From Thermomonas sp. S9 (GTDB lineage: Bacteria > Pseudomonadota > Gammaproteobacteria > Xanthomonadales > Xanthomonadaceae), in the NCBI RefSeq assembly GCF_024704365.1, contig NZ_JAJDFY010000001.1:1469001-1533000 (forward strand): 64,000 nt of DNA, given 5' to 3'. The position numbers were made by a program, and so were the translations under genes. Each line of letters starts with the position of its first letter. Position 1 is the first letter of the stretch. Of this stretch, positions 1-12,963 are shown one piece after another. A model generated the notes under the pieces. That model was not told where the DNA came from. It did no database searches and was given only the letters and a program-made list of their open reading frames with translations.

Positions 1-76
1 GACCGCCGACCTGCCGCGCCTGCGCGAGATCTGCGAGCGGTATTCGCACATCACCCCGCGCCCGGAGTGGCGCTGA
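1..76 (+). CDS. rpfG: RpfG-type response regulator, C-terminal end only
   Basis: Only the last 24 codons and the TGA stop (74-76) are in the window; they read on the plus strand in frame 2 and end in [12 protein letters not shown]. The stop lies 4 bases before the ATG of rpfC, as expected for the rpfG-rpfC operon. RpfG proteins carry a receiver domain and an HD-GYP domain that degrades c-di-GMP after RpfC relays the DSF signal; neither domain is visible here. The identification rests on position and the short tail, so it is likely rather than proven. Confidence 0.7.
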   Translation, partial: TADLPRLREICERYSHITPRPEWR

Positions 77-80
77 CCCC

Positions 81-2269
81 ATGGCTGGCCTGCGCGCACT
101 GCGCGATCTGCGCAACTGGGTGCTGGCGCGCCTGCGCGGCCGCAGCGACAGCGAGCACGGGCAGGTGGTGGTGCGGATCGCCATCACCTTCCTGTTCGCC
201 ATCTACCTCGGCTGGGAAGTGGGGGGCGGCGACTCGCGGCCGGCGCTGGTCGCCACCTGGCTGATCCTGGTCGGGGAACTGGTGCTGTCACTGGGCCTGC
301 TGGCGGCCATCCTGGCCGCGCCGGCGCCTTCGCACGCGCGCCGCTGGATCGGCATGCTGGCCGACTACGCGGCGCTGGCCGGGGTGATGCACCTGCAGGG
401 CGAGCAGGCGGCGCCGCTGTACGCGGTGTACCTGTGGGTGACGATCGGCAACGGCATGCGCTATGGCCCGCGCTACCTGTACGCCGCCACCCTGCTGGCG
501 GTGGCCTCGTTCGCGGCGGTGATGTTCACCACCGCGTACTGGCAGGAAAACGACTACCTGTCCGGCGGCCTGCTGGTCGGCCTGGGCGCGGTGCCGCTGT
601 ATTTCGCCTCGCTGCTGCGTGCCTTGACCGCGGCGGTGGAGGACGCACGCCGCGCCAACCAGGCCAAGAGCCGCTTCCTGGCCAATATGAGCCACGAGTT
701 CCGGACCCCGCTGAACGGCCTGTCCGGGATGTCCGAACTGCTGGCCAGCACCCGCCTGGACGCCGAGCAGCGCGGTTATCTGGAGACCATCCAGGCCGCC
801 ACCCGCGCGCTGCTGGCGCTGGTGGAGGACGTGCTGGACATCGCGGTGATCGAAGCCGGCAAGCTCAAGTTGCGGGTGGAGGCGTTCGACCTGCACGCGC
901 TGCTGGAGCAGATCAACCTGATGCTGCGCCCGGAGGCGCGCTCCAAGCAGCTGGAATACGAGGTCGCGGTGGCGCCGGACGTGCCCGCCCGCCTGCGCGG
1001 CGACGCCGGCCACCTGCGCCAGGTGCTGGTGAACCTGCTGAGCAATGCAATCAAGTTCACCACTTCCGGCGAAGTGCGGATGCGGGTGGAAAGGTCGGCG
1101 AGGCCGGACCCGGCCAGGTGCGGCTGCGCTTCACCGTATCCGATACCGGCATCGGCATCCCCGCCTCGGCGCGCGCGCGCCTGTTCGAGGCGTTCGAGCA
1201 GGCCGACAGCAGCCTGTCGCGCAAGCACCAGGGCACCGGCCTGGGCACCACCATTGCCAAGGGCCTGACCGAGGCGATGGGCGGCAGCATCGGCTTCGAG
1301 AGCAGCGAGAACGTCGGCAGCCGGTTCTGGGTGGAGCTGCCGTTCGAGAGTGCGGTGGGGTTCGTGCCGATGATGGCGGCCGATGCCGAGGCCGCGCCGC
1401 CGCCGGAGGCGCTGGAAACCCCGAACGTGATCGCCTTCAGCGACCCGTTCCTGCGCCACCGTGCGCGGGTGCGCTCACTGCGGGTGCTGGTGGCCGACGA
1501 TCACGCCGCCAACCGGCTGCTGCTGCAGGGCGTGCTGCAGAAGGCCGGGCACCGGGTGATGACGGTGGACGATGGCGAGGCCGCGCTGGATGCGCTGGCG
1601 GAAGGCGAATTCGATCTCGCGCTGGTGGACCTGCACATGCCCTCGCTGAGCGGGATCGACCTGCTGCGCCAGCTGCGGGTGATGCAGGCCGGCGCGCAGA
1701 TCCGCACCCCGGTGGTGGTGGTCAGCGCGGACGCCTCGCCGGAGGCGGCGCAGACCTGCCGCGACGCCGGTGCACGCGCCTTCATCACCAAGCCGTTCAC
1801 CGCGGGGCAACTGCTGGACACGATCGCCGGGATCGCCGCGGGCGAGGCGCCCGCCACCGCGACCGCCGAACCTGCGCGCGCACTGCTGCACGCCTCGGGC
1901 GAGCAGGTGCTGGACGCCTCGGTCCTGGATGAATTCGCGGCGCTGGGCATGGGCAAGGCCTTCGAGGTCGAGTTCGTCGCCCAGTGCATGACCGATGCGC
2001 GGGTTGCGCTGGCGCGCATGCAGGCCGCCGGCGAGGCCGGCGATTGGGACCAGTACCGCGAGCAGGCGCATGCGCTGAAGGGCGTCACCGGCAATCTCGG
2101 CCTGCTGCAGTGCGCCAGCCTCAGCGGCGCCTTGATGCGGATGACCGGGTTCGAGCTGGCGCGCGACTGGCAGCGGCATTTGCAGGCGCTGGTGCAGCGC
2201 CTGCGGCAGGGTGAACAGGCGCTGGCCGCGCGCGGGAGCTGGACGCCCGCGCGCGAGGACAGCCCCTGA
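81..2269 (+). CDS. rpfC: Hybrid sensor histidine kinase RpfC (DSF receptor), one frameshift
   Basis: RpfC senses the diffusible signal factor (a cis-2-unsaturated fatty acid) at the inner membrane and relays phosphate to RpfG; it also binds and restrains RpfF. About 729 residues once corrected. Order: membrane-embedded input region (about 25-180), histidine kinase with H-box [15 protein letters not shown] (His205), ATPase with DTGIGIP and [11 protein letters not shown], receiver with phospho-acceptor Asp517 in VDLHMP, and a C-terminal HPt domain with His664 in AHALKG. The reading frame breaks at the A-run 1090-1092, where one A appears to be missing; both sides match RpfC. The start is 4 bases after the rpfG stop, so translation is probably coupled. 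No rpfH gene lies between them. Convergent with rpfF, 9 bases apart. Confidence 0.93.
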
Positions 2270-2278
2270 GCCCGGGCC

Positions 2279-3174
2279 TCATGCCTGGCAGGCGGTGCTG
2301 CCTGCGTGCCGGCGGTACTGCGCGCGCACCAGCCGCTCCATCGTGCGCATCGACTTTTCGCCGAGCTGCAGGGCGGTATCCACCCAGGTCTCGGTGATCG
2401 CCAGCATTTCCTCCAGCGACACCGGCTGCGCCATCGCCCGGACCTTGTGCATCGCGCTGCGGGCATGCGGGATACGGCGGTTGCGGCGGATCACTTCCTC
2501 CACCGCCTGCACGCCCTGGCCGCGCGGCGCCAGCACGTCCACCAGGCCCATCCGGTGCAGTTCCTCGCTGGACAGCACCTCGCCGCTGAGCATCAGCTGC
2601 TCGGCCTTGTGCGGCGGGATGCGCTTGCACAGGAAGGAATACGCGCCCATGCCGGGGAACAGGTCGAACAGTACTTCCGGCAGGCCCATGCCGACGCCTT
2701 CCTCGGCCACGATGGTGTGGCAGCTCAGCGCGGCCTCGAAGCCGCCGCCCAGCGCGTCGCCCTGCACCAGCGCGATGCTGTGCGCGCCCGCGCCGAGGCC
2801 GTCGTGGAAAGCGTGCACGCCGCGCACGCACTGGGTGGCGTAGTGCAGCAGGGCCGAGCGGTCCTGGCGGCGGATCGCGTCGCAGAAATACCGAGGTCGC
2901 CGCCGAGGTTGAAGGCATCGCAGTCGGAGGCCAGCACCACGTGCTTGAGGCCGGCATCGCCCTGGCGGCGCTCGCGCCACAGGCGCTCGCCCAGGGACTG
3001 CTGGTAGCGCAGGATGTCATCCACCAGCGCGGGCTTGAAGCAGGCGCGCCCGGGCGCGTGGGCGAGGTCGGCGTGCATATGGCACCAGTGCACCTCGCCG
3101 GCGGCATCGGTGGTGGTGCGCAGGGTGGGATAGCGCGGGACGGGAGTCAGTTTTTCGAGGGTCGCGGTGGCCAT
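2279..3174 (-). CDS. rpfF: DSF synthase RpfF (crotonase family), one frameshift
   Basis: RpfF is the crotonase-fold enzyme that both hydrolyses 3-hydroxyacyl-ACP and dehydrates it to give the cis-2-unsaturated DSF signal. About 298 residues after correction, close to the usual 289. Visible landmarks: VYWIHMHADLA-like start (here VHWCHMHADLA), HVVLASD, FNLGGDL, then GGGFEAALSCHTIVAEEG and GLPEVLFDLFPGMGAYS, which carry the two catalytic glutamates (about residues 146 and 166). The frame breaks near 2890, between NLGGDL and YFCDAIRR, consistent with one missing base. A Shine-Dalgarno-like TGGAG precedes the ATG at 3174. It is separated from upstream rpfB by an intrinsic terminator, so it likely has its own promoter between 3174 and 3290. 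Confidence 0.95.
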
Positions 3175-3289
3175 GATCGCTCCAGACAGGATGGGCCGGC
3201 CCGGGCCATGCCGGCAGGACAGGGGAATGGGGAATGCGCCCGTGCCGCCTCTATGCGCCTAAAACCACGCAAGTGCAAGGAACTCCAGC

Positions 3290-3318
3290 AAAAAAGCCCC
3301 GGCGCGAACGCCGGGGCT
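3290..3318 (-). terminator. Intrinsic terminator after rpfB
   Basis: Read on the minus strand, a 10-bp perfect stem (3295-3304 with 3309-3318, core GCCCCGGCG) with a 4-base loop is followed by a run of six T (3295-3290). It sits between rpfB and rpfF, so most rpfB transcripts should stop before rpfF. Confidence 0.85.
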
Positions 3319-3366
3319 TGCCGAATGCGGCGACGCCCGGAATCGGGAGCGCCGGCAGGCGCGGGT

Positions 3367-5043
3367 TCAGCCTGCGGCCGGTTCGCGCAGTTCCTTGCGC
3401 AGGATCTTGCCGACGTTGCTCTTCGGCAGTTCGCTGCGGAATTCCACGTACTTCGGCTGCTTGTAGCCGGTCATGTTCTCGCGGCAGAAGGCCTTCACCG
3501 CGTCGGCGGTCAGCGCCGGATCCTTCTTGACGATGAACACCTTCACCGCCTCGCCGGATTTCTCGTCGGGTACGCCGATCGCCGCCACTTCCAGCACGCC
3601 CGGCATCATCGCGATCACGTCCTCGACTTCGTTTGGATACACGTTGAAACCGGACACCAGGATCATGTCCTTTTTGCGGTCCACGATGTAGAAATAGCCC
3701 TGCGCGTCCATCCTGGCCATGTCACCGGTGTGCAGCCAGCCATCGGCGTCGATGACCTTGGCGGTCTCCTCGGGGCGCTGCCAGTAGCCCTTCATCACCT
3801 GCGGGCCCTTCACGCACAGCTCGCCGATCTCGCCGGCGGGCAGCACCTTGCCGTCGTCATCCTTGATGCAGACGTCGGTGGACGGCACCGGCAGGCCGAT
3901 CGAGCCGTTGTATTCGCGCAGGTCGAGCGGATTGATGCACACCGCCGGCGAAGTCTCGGTGAGCCCGTAGGCCTCGGCCAGGGTGACGCCGGTCACCTGC
4001 TTCCACTTGTCGGCCACCGCGCGCTGCACCGCCATGCCGCCGCCCAGGGTCAGGTGCAGGCGCGAGAAGTCCACCTGTTCGAAGCCCGGGGTGTGCAGCA
4101 GCCCGTTGAACAGGGTGTTGACGCCGGTGATCGCGGTGAAGCCGGAATGCTTGAGCTCCTTCACGAACCCGGGCATGTCGCGCGGGTTGGTGATCAATAG
4201 GTTCTGCGCGCCGAACTTGATGAACACCAGGCAGTTCGCGGTCAGTGCGAAGATGTGGTACAGCGGCAGCGCGGTGACGATCTTTTCATCGCCGAGGCGG
4301 ATGTTGGCGCTCACCCACGAGGCCGCCTGCTGCATGTTGGCCACCATGTTGCGGTGGGTCAGCATCGCGCCCTTGGACACGCCGGTGGTGCCGCCGGTGT
4401 ACTGCAGGAAGGCAAGGTCCTCGGGCGCGTTGCGGATCTCGGGCAGCGCGTGCATCCGGCCCAGGGTCAGCGCGTCGCGGAAGCGCACGGCGCCCGGGAT
4501 GGCGTAGTCGGGCACTATCTTCTTGACGTGCTTGAGCACGAAATTGACGATCGCGCCCTTGGGGAAGCCCAGCATGTCGCCAAGGCCGGTGGTGATGGCG
4601 CGCACGCCCGGCATTTCCGCCAGCACGTCCTGCGCCACGTGGCCGAAATTGTCCATCACCAGCAGCGCGCTGGCGCCGGAGTCGGTGAGCTGGTGCTTGA
4701 GCTCGCGCGGGGTGTACATCGGGTTGGTGTTCACCACCGTCAGGCCGGCGCGCAGCACGCCGAACAGGGCGATGGGGTACTGCAGGCAGTTGGGCATCAT
4801 GATCGCCACCCGGTCGCCCTTCTTCAGCTTCAGCTCGCCCAGCAGGTAGCCGGCAAAGTCGCGGCTCAGGCGATCGAGATCGCCATAGCTGATCGCCTTG
4901 CCCATGTTGATGAAGGCGGTGTTGTCTCGGTACTTCTGCAGCGCGAAATCGAAGACGTCGTTGATCGACGCGAACTCGTCGAGATCGATCTGGGCGGGCA
5001 CGCCTTTGGGGTAGTGGGCCAGCCAAGGACGTTCGAGACTCAT
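3367..5043 (-). CDS. rpfB: Long-chain fatty acyl-CoA ligase RpfB (FadD type)
   Basis: RpfB is a FadD-type ligase that activates free fatty acids with ATP and CoA; in Xanthomonas it is linked to DSF turnover and to recycling acyl chains released by RpfF. 558 residues, uninterrupted. ANL-family motifs are clear: [12 protein letters not shown] (about 215-226), [23 protein letters not shown] and the linker region [20 protein letters not shown] with the C-terminal catalytic lysine area ([13 protein letters not shown]). The ATG at 5043 follows GGGGAG. Its promoter should lie in the 160 bases between it and the end of acnA. Confidence 0.94.
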   Translation of the reverse strand: MSLERPWLAHYPKGVPAQIDLDEFASINDVFDFALQKYRDNTAFINMGKAISYGDLDRLSRDFAGYLLGELKLKKGDRVAIMMPNCLQYPIALFGVLRAGLTVVNTNPMYTPRELKHQLTDSGASALLVMDNFGHVAQDVLAEMPGVRAITTGLGDMLGFPKGAIVNFVLKHVKKIVPDYAIPGAVRFRDALTLGRMHALPEIRNAPEDLAFLQYTGGTTGVSKGAMLTHRNMVANMQQAASWVSANIRLGDEKIVTALPLYHIFALTANCLVFIKFGAQNLLITNPRDMPGFVKELKHSGFTAITGVNTLFNGLLHTPGFEQVDFSRLHLTLGGGMAVQRAVADKWKQVTGVTLAEAYGLTETSPAVCINPLDLREYNGSIGLPVPSTDVCIKDDDGKVLPAGEIGELCVKGPQVMKGYWQRPEETAKVIDADGWLHTGDMARMDAQGYFYIVDRKKDMILVSGFNVYPNEVEDVIAMMPGVLEVAAIGVPDEKSGEAVKVFIVKKDPALTADAVKAFCRENMTGYKQPKYVEFRSELPKSNVGKILRKELREPAAG

Positions 5044-5202
5044 GCGCTACTCCCCTGCAGTCTGATCCGGCGCGAGAATGCGGCGGCGTATGGATTTGCC
5101 CGATTTCAGCACAGCGTCCCGTGGCTGGCAAGGCGAGCGGCATCATGCGCTGCGGGGTCCGGCCGCGGCGGCCGGATGCTGGGGTGCGCGCGCGGGCCGG
5201 CC

Positions 5203-7975
<2,773 letters not shown>

Positions 7976-8089
7976 GGGGAGACTCCTGAGAGTAAGGTGC
8001 CCGCGGGCGCAGGCGATGGGGCTATGGTGCGCCTGCGATGTTAAGCCGGATTGAATTGCGGCATTGAATTGCGACGGGGGCGGTGAGCG

Positions 8090-8890
8090 ATGGCGAACAT
8101 GCGCATGTCCTGCGGCCTGGCCGCCCTGCTGCCGGCGGGCGCACCGGTTGCCCCCGCGGAGGGGCTGGCCGATGGCTGGATCGCACTGGCGGTGGTGCTG
8201 GCCTTCGTGCTGGGTGCCGCTCTGGCGTACGCCCTGGGCGGGGCGACGCGGCGTACCGCGGCGCGGCTGGCGCGCGAGGCCGAGGCCAAGGCCGTCGAGC
8301 AGCGCCGCCAGGGCGAGCAGTTGCTGGCCGTGCTGCACGAGCGCGATGCCCTGATGGCGCGCATGCAGGAACGCGAGCGCGATTTCGCGCGACTGGCCGC
8401 GGAAGATGCGCTGACCGGCCTGCCCAACGGGCGCGCCTTCGACGAGCAGCTGGCCCTGAACTTCGCCCGGGCCAAGCGCCACGGGCAGCCGCTGAGCCTG
8501 GTGCTGCTGGATGTGGACCACCTCAAGCAGATCAATGAAAGCTGGTCGCACGCGGCGGGCGACCGCGTGCTGGCGGAAGTGGCACGGCTGCTGCGCGCGG
8601 TCTGCCGGCTGTCCGACCTGCCGGCGCGGCTGGGCGGCGATACCTTCGCGGTGATCCTCACCGATACCGGCCGCGACGGCGGCTGGCGCCTGTGCGAGCG
8701 CCTGCAGCATGCGTTCGCACGGCATACCGGCTGGGCGGCCGCCGGTGCCGGGCCGAACTACGTCACCTTCAGCGCCGGACTGGTGGAGCTGGGCGCGCAG
8801 GATGAGGCCCCGGCCCAGTTCTTCCAGCGCTGCGACCGCGCCCTGTACCTGGCCCGGCATGCCGGCGGCGCGCGCACCGGGCTGGGCTGA
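8090..8890 (+). CDS. Membrane-anchored GGDEF-domain protein with degenerate active site
   Basis: 266 residues: one transmembrane segment (about 29-50), a charged helical/coiled-coil stretch (about 55-100) and a GGDEF domain (about 101-262). GGDEF domains make c-di-GMP from two GTP. Here the signature is GGDTF (182-186) rather than GG(D/E)EF, so one acidic active-site residue is replaced by Thr. The inhibitory I-site RxxD is intact as RLSD (173-176), exactly five residues upstream. The protein may therefore bind c-di-GMP rather than make it. It is divergent from acnA and lies inside the rpf locus, whose output RpfG degrades c-di-GMP. No extra sensory domain is recognisable. Confidence 0.85.
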   Translation: MANMRMSCGLAALLPAGAPVAPAEGLADGWIALAVVLAFVLGAALAYALGGATRRTAARLAREAEAKAVEQRRQGEQLLAVLHERDALMARMQERERDFARLAAEDALTGLPNGRAFDEQLALNFARAKRHGQPLSLVLLDVDHLKQINESWSHAAGDRVLAEVARLLRAVCRLSDLPARLGGDTFAVILTDTGRDGGWRLCERLQHAFARHTGWAAAGAGPNYVTFSAGLVELGAQDEAPAQFFQRCDRALYLARHAGGARTGLG

Positions 8891-8952
8891 ACGCCACCGT
8901 CTCGCTGCATGCATGGCCTGGCCGCGGTCAGAGGTATGCAATAAAAAGTATG

Positions 8953-8980
8953 TATAATTCCGGCCTACCGTAGAGCCGGA
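8953..8980 (+). promoter_or_regulatory. Promoter -10 box and palindromic operator of the vapBC pair
   Basis: A consensus TATAAT lies at 8953-8958 in an unusually AT-rich patch. It is followed by an inverted repeat, TCCGGC (8959-8964) and GCCGGA (8975-8980), with CTAC/GTAG continuing inside it. This overlaps the expected transcription start and precedes the antitoxin GTG at 8989, the usual layout for autoregulation by an antitoxin. No good -35 box was seen. Confidence 0.55.
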
Positions 8981-8988
8981 GCGCGCCC

Positions 8989-9192
8989 GTGGAAGCCATC
9001 GTCGCCGAACGCGGCCAGATCACCCTGCCCAAGCCCGTGCGCGACGCGCTGGGCCTGACCAAGGGCAGCGTGCTGAAGGTGGAGCTGGACGGTGGCCGCA
9101 TCGTACTGAGCAAGCATGTGGACGACGCCCTCTCGCGCGTGCGCGGCAAGTTCGCGCTGGAGGCGCCGGTCGGCAAGGGCAGGGGCGCGTGA
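8989..9192 (+). CDS. AbrB/SpoVT-type antitoxin (VapB-like)
   Basis: 67 residues starting at GTG. The N-terminal AbrB/MazE swapped-hairpin DNA-binding fold is recognisable from [18 protein letters not shown] followed by [16 protein letters not shown]. The C-terminal 20 residues would wrap around the toxin. The stop overlaps the start of the PIN-domain gene by 4 bases, so the two are translated together. A palindrome just upstream is its likely operator. The antitoxin would neutralise the partner and repress its own promoter; this is inferred from family behaviour. Confidence 0.82.
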   Translation: MEAIVAERGQITLPKPVRDALGLTKGSVLKVELDGGRIVLSKHVDDALSRVRGKFALEAPVGKGRGA

Positions 9193-9587
9193 TCGCGGTC
9201 GATGCCCCGGTGCTGGCCGAGCTGCTGGCCGACGGCCCGCGCGCCGACGCGGTGGAAGCCGTCCTGCGCCAGGCGCTGGGCAGCGGCCGGGTGGTGGTCT
9301 GCGATGCCGCGCTGGCGCAGCTGTCGGCCAGCCTGCGCAACGGCGCCGAGGTATCGAGCGCGCTGGAAGAGATGGGCATCCATTTCAGCGCGGTCGAGGC
9401 CAAGTCGGCGCTGCGCGCCGGCGAGATGCAGCGCCGCCAGCGCCAGCGCGGCGAAGCGCCGCGCGCACTTCACGAGTTCCTGATCGGCGCGCACGCCCTG
9501 CTGCAGTGCGATGCGCTGATCACCTTCGATGCCGGATTCCACCGCGATTACTTCAAGGGCCTGAAGCTGATCGTTCCCAGGGACTGA
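9189..9587 (+). CDS. PIN-domain ribonuclease toxin (VapC-like)
   Basis: 132 residues. PIN-domain toxins cut RNA (often tRNA or rRNA) with a cluster of acidic residues binding Mg or Mn. The first Asp ([10 protein letters not shown], Asp5) and the C-terminal Asp ([12 protein letters not shown]) are visible. The usual central Glu appears to be Gln ([11 protein letters not shown]), and the third acid is Glu in [10 protein letters not shown]. Activity may thus be reduced or use a shifted residue set. Overlaps the antitoxin by 4 bases and ends 37 bases before acnB. Confidence 0.8.
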   Translation: MIAVDAPVLAELLADGPRADAVEAVLRQALGSGRVVVCDAALAQLSASLRNGAEVSSALEEMGIHFSAVEAKSALRAGEMQRRQRQRGEAPRALHEFLIGAHALLQCDALITFDAGFHRDYFKGLKLIVPRD

Positions 9588-9624
9588 AGGCCCATCTTCC
9601 TCACCGCACTCAAGGACATTCCCC

Positions 9625-12216
9625 ATGCTGGACGCCTACCGCAAGCACCAGGCCGAGCGCGCCGCCCTCGGCATCCCGCCGCTGCCGCTGACCGCGCCGC
9701 AGACCGCCGACCTGATCGAACTGCTGAAGGCGCCGCCGGCCGGCGAGGAGGCCTTCCTGCTCGACCTGCTGGTCAACCGCGTGCCGGCGGGCGTGGACGA
9801 CGCCGCCAAGGTCAAGGCCAGCTACCTGGCCGCGCTGGCGTTCGGCAGCGAGACCAACCCGCTGATCCCGCGCGCCCGCGCCACCGAGCTGCTGGGCACC
9901 ATGCTGGGCGGCTACAACGTGGCGCCGCTGGTGCAGCTGCTGGACGACGCCGAAGTGGGCGCCGTGGCCGCCGATGCGCTCAAGCACACCCTGCTGGTAT
10001 TCGATGCGTTCCACGATGTGGAGGAAAAGGCCAAGGCCGGTAATGCCAACGCCCGCGCCGTGCTGGAAAGCTGGGCCAACGCCGAGTGGTTCACCAGCAA
10101 GCCGGAAGTGCCGGCCTCGCTGACCATCACCGTGTTCAAGGTGCCGGGCGAGACCAATACCGACGACCTGTCGCCGGCGCCGGACGCCACCACCCGCCCG
10201 GACATCCCGCTGCACGCGCTGGCGATGCTGAAAAACAAGCGCCCGGACGCGCCGTTCGTGCCCGAGGAAGACGGTAAGCGCGGCCCGATCGGCGAGATCC
10301 TGAAGCTGAAGGAGAAGGGTCACCTGGTCGCCTACGTCGGCGACGTGGTTGGCACCGGCTCCAGCCGGAAATCGGCCACCAACAGCGTGCTGTGGTGGAC
10401 CGGCGATGACATCCCCTACATCCCCAACAAGCGCGCCGGCGGCGTGTGCCTGGGCGGCAAGATCGCGCCGATCTTCTACAACACGATGGAAGACGCGGGC
10501 GCGCTGCCGATCGAGCTGGACGTGTCGCAGATGGAGCACGGCGACGTGGTCGAGCTGCGCCCCTACGAAGGCAAGGCGCTGAAGAACGGCGAGGTGATCG
10601 CCACCTTCGCGCTGAAGTCCGAGGTGCTGCTGGACGAGGTGCGCGCCGGCGGCCGCATCCCGCTGATCATCGGCCGCGGCCTGACGGCCAAGGCGCGCGA
10701 GGCGCTGGGCCTGCCGGCGACCGACCTGTTCCGCCTGCCGGTGACCCCGCCGGACACCGGCAAGGGCTTCACCCTGGCCCAGAAGCTGGTCGGCCGCGCC
10801 TGCGGGTTGCCGGAAGGCAAGGGCATGCGCCCGGGCACCTACTGCGAGCCGAAGATGACCTCGGTGGGCAGCCAGGACACCACCGGCCCGATGACCCGCG
10901 ACGAGCTGAAGGACCTGGCCTGCCTGGGCTTTTCCGCCGACCTGGTGATGCAGAGCTTCTGCCACACCGCGGCCTACCCGAAGCCGGTGGACGTCAAGAC
11001 CCACCACACCCTGCCGGAGTTCATCTCCACCCGCGGCGGCGTCTCGCTGCGCCCGGGCGACGGCATCATCCACAGCTGGCTCAACCGCATGCTGCTGCCC
11101 GACACCGTGGGCACCGGCGGCGATTCGCACACCCGCTTCCCGCTCGGCATCTCGTTCCCGGCCGGCTCCGGCCTGGTCGCGTTCGCCGCCGCCACCGGGG
11201 TGATGCCGCTGGACATGCCGGAATCGGTGCTGGTGCGCTTCAAGGGCACGCTGCAGCCGGGCGTCACCCTGCGTGACCTGGTGCATGCGATCCCGCTGTA
11301 CGCCATCAAGCAGGGCCTGCTGACGGTCGCCAAGCAGGGCAAGAAGAACATCTTCTCCGGCCGCATCCTGGAGATCGAGGGCCTGCCGAACCTGAAGGTG
11401 GAGCAGGCGTTCGAGCTGGCGGATGCCTCCGCCGAGCGTTCCGCCGCCGCCTGCACCGTGCGCCTGGACAAGGCCCCGATCATCGAATACCTCAACAGCA
11501 ACATCACCCTGCTGAAGTGGATGATCGCGCAGGGCTACCAGGATGCCCGCACCCTGCAGCGCCGGATCGCCAGGATGGAAGCGTGGCTGGCCGATCCGCA
11601 GCTGCTGGAGCCGGATGCCGACGCCGAGTACGCGGCGGTGATCGAGATCGACATGGACGAGATCGTCGAGCCGATCGTGTGCTGCCCGAACGACCCGGAC
11701 GATGCCAAGACCCTGTCCGAGGTGGCCGGCGCCAGGATCGACGAGGTGTTCATCGGCTCGTGCATGACCAACATCGGCCACTTCCGCGCCGCGGCCAAGC
11801 TGCTGGAAGGCAAGCGCGACATTCCCACGCGCCTGTGGATCGCGCCGCCCACCAAGATGGACGCCGCCGAACTGACCAACGAAGGCCACTACGGCACCTT
11901 CGGCACCGCCGGCGCGCGCATGGAGATGCCGGGCTGCTCGCTGTGCATGGGCAACCAGGCGCAGATCCGCGAGGGCAGCACCGCGATGTCCACCAGCACC
12001 CGCAACTTCCCCAACCGCCTGGGCCGCAACACCAACGTGTACCTGGGCTCGGCCGAGCTGGCGGCGATCTGCGCGCGCCTGGGCCGGATCCCGACCCGCG
12101 AGGAGTACCTGGCGGACATCGGCGTCATCAACGCCAATGGCGAGGCCATCTACCGCTACATGAACTTCGACCGGATCGAGGAGTACCGGCAGGTGGCGGA
12201 TTCGGTCGCAGCCTGA
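9625..12216 (+). CDS. acnB: Bifunctional aconitate hydratase 2 / 2-methylisocitrate dehydratase AcnB
   Basis: The main TCA-cycle aconitase of proteobacteria; it also dehydrates 2-methylisocitrate. 863 residues, intact, near the usual 865. The N-terminal HEAT-like domain is followed by the swivel domain ([18 protein letters not shown]) and the catalytic domains ([13 protein letters not shown]). Cluster ligands are Cys713 in GSCMTNIGH and Cys771/Cys774 in GCSLCMGNQ, almost the same numbering as E. coli AcnB. It follows the toxin-antitoxin pair by 37 bases and is closed by a strong intrinsic terminator. Confidence 0.97.
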   Translation: MLDAYRKHQAERAALGIPPLPLTAPQTADLIELLKAPPAGEEAFLLDLLVNRVPAGVDDAAKVKASYLAALAFGSETNPLIPRARATELLGTMLGGYNVAPLVQLLDDAEVGAVAADALKHTLLVFDAFHDVEEKAKAGNANARAVLESWANAEWFTSKPEVPASLTITVFKVPGETNTDDLSPAPDATTRPDIPLHALAMLKNKRPDAPFVPEEDGKRGPIGEILKLKEKGHLVAYVGDVVGTGSSRKSATNSVLWWTGDDIPYIPNKRAGGVCLGGKIAPIFYNTMEDAGALPIELDVSQMEHGDVVELRPYEGKALKNGEVIATFALKSEVLLDEVRAGGRIPLIIGRGLTAKAREALGLPATDLFRLPVTPPDTGKGFTLAQKLVGRACGLPEGKGMRPGTYCEPKMTSVGSQDTTGPMTRDELKDLACLGFSADLVMQSFCHTAAYPKPVDVKTHHTLPEFISTRGGVSLRPGDGIIHSWLNRMLLPDTVGTGGDSHTRFPLGISFPAGSGLVAFAAATGVMPLDMPESVLVRFKGTLQPGVTLRDLVHAIPLYAIKQGLLTVAKQGKKNIFSGRILEIEGLPNLKVEQAFELADASAERSAAACTVRLDKAPIIEYLNSNITLLKWMIAQGYQDARTLQRRIARMEAWLADPQLLEPDADAEYAAVIEIDMDEIVEPIVCCPNDPDDAKTLSEVAGARIDEVFIGSCMTNIGHFRAAAKLLEGKRDIPTRLWIAPPTKMDAAELTNEGHYGTFGTAGARMEMPGCSLCMGNQAQIREGSTAMSTSTRNFPNRLGRNTNVYLGSAELAAICARLGRIPTREEYLADIGVINANGEAIYRYMNFDRIEEYRQVADSVAA

Positions 12217-12244
12217 TCGCCCTCCGCCAATCCCGCATGACGAA

Positions 12245-12271
12245 ACGCCCGGCCGCGATGCCGGGCGTTTT
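12245..12271 (+). terminator. Intrinsic terminator after acnB
   Basis: A 9-bp stem ACGCCCGGC (12245-12253) with GCCGGGCGT (12260-12268), a 6-base loop, then TTTT and a further TTT after CG. It lies 29 bases after the acnB stop. Confidence 0.85.
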
Positions 12272-12344
12272 CGTTTGCTCATTGCACTGGTTCCACCGGG
12301 CTGCTGCGCGCGCCGGCGTCGCCCGGCGGCGGGCGTGAGCCCCC

Positions 12345-12956
12345 TCACCCCAGCAGCGCATCCAGCGCGGCCGCCATCTGGCGGCGGGCGAACACGAAAT
12401 CCCACAGGCTGCCGCCGAGCTGGCGCCACAGCACGGCGGCGCGCAGGGCGGCCAGCAGCAGGGCGCGGATCTCGGCCACCACCCCGGCCTGGCCGAGGTA
12501 GTGCGGGTTGCCCTGCACCATCACCCGCGGGCGCAGGGTGCTCAGAGTCTCCGCGTACAGGCGGGCGAGGTCGGCGATCACGTCCGGATGCGCGCTGCCG
12601 AGGGAATCCGCGCGCGGCGCGAGCCGGCGCAGGCCGGCCTGCACCTTGTCCGCGATCGCCGCGTTGCGGATGAAGCGGCGTTCCAGTTGCAGCACGGCCA
12701 GGGCGAGCTTGCCCAGCGCCTCGTCCTTGCTGCCGCTGGCGAGATAGTCGCGCAGCTGGCGCAGGCCGATGCGCAGCTCGCGCGCGCTGCCGAACACGCT
12801 CTCGGTATCGCGGGCGTCGATCCGGAACACGCTCTCCAGCGCAGTCTGCACCTGCACCTGGTCGGATTGGCCGGTGTCGGCGATCCGGCGCACCTGCGCC
12901 AGCGCCTGCAGCAGGCCGGCCAGGGCCAGCACGCGGTCTTGATAAGGATGGGTCAT
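12345..12956 (-). CDS. hflD: HflD family protein (lysogenization regulator homolog)
   Basis: 203 residues, all-helical, matching HflD: N-terminal [20 protein letters not shown], then [20 protein letters not shown] and [13 protein letters not shown]. In E. coli HflD is a peripheral membrane protein known for destabilising phage lambda CII; its housekeeping role is unclear. It lies 7 bases downstream of mnmA in the same direction, the gene pairing seen in many gammaproteobacteria, so the two are probably one transcript. Confidence 0.9.
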   Translation of the reverse strand: MTHPYQDRVLALAGLLQALAQVRRIADTGQSDQVQVQTALESVFRIDARDTESVFGSARELRIGLRQLRDYLASGSKDEALGKLALAVLQLERRFIRNAAIADKVQAGLRRLAPRADSLGSAHPDVIADLARLYAETLSTLRPRVMVQGNPHYLGQAGVVAEIRALLLAALRAAVLWRQLGGSLWDFVFARRQMAAALDALLG

Positions 12957-12963
12957 GCGGTCT

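Noticed and set aside
9610-12429. Very long open frame on the minus strand (939 codons) opposite acnB
   Set aside because: High-GC shadow frame: composition is Arg/Gln/His/Gly-rich without any domain, and acnB on the plus strand is an intact, fully recognisable enzyme.
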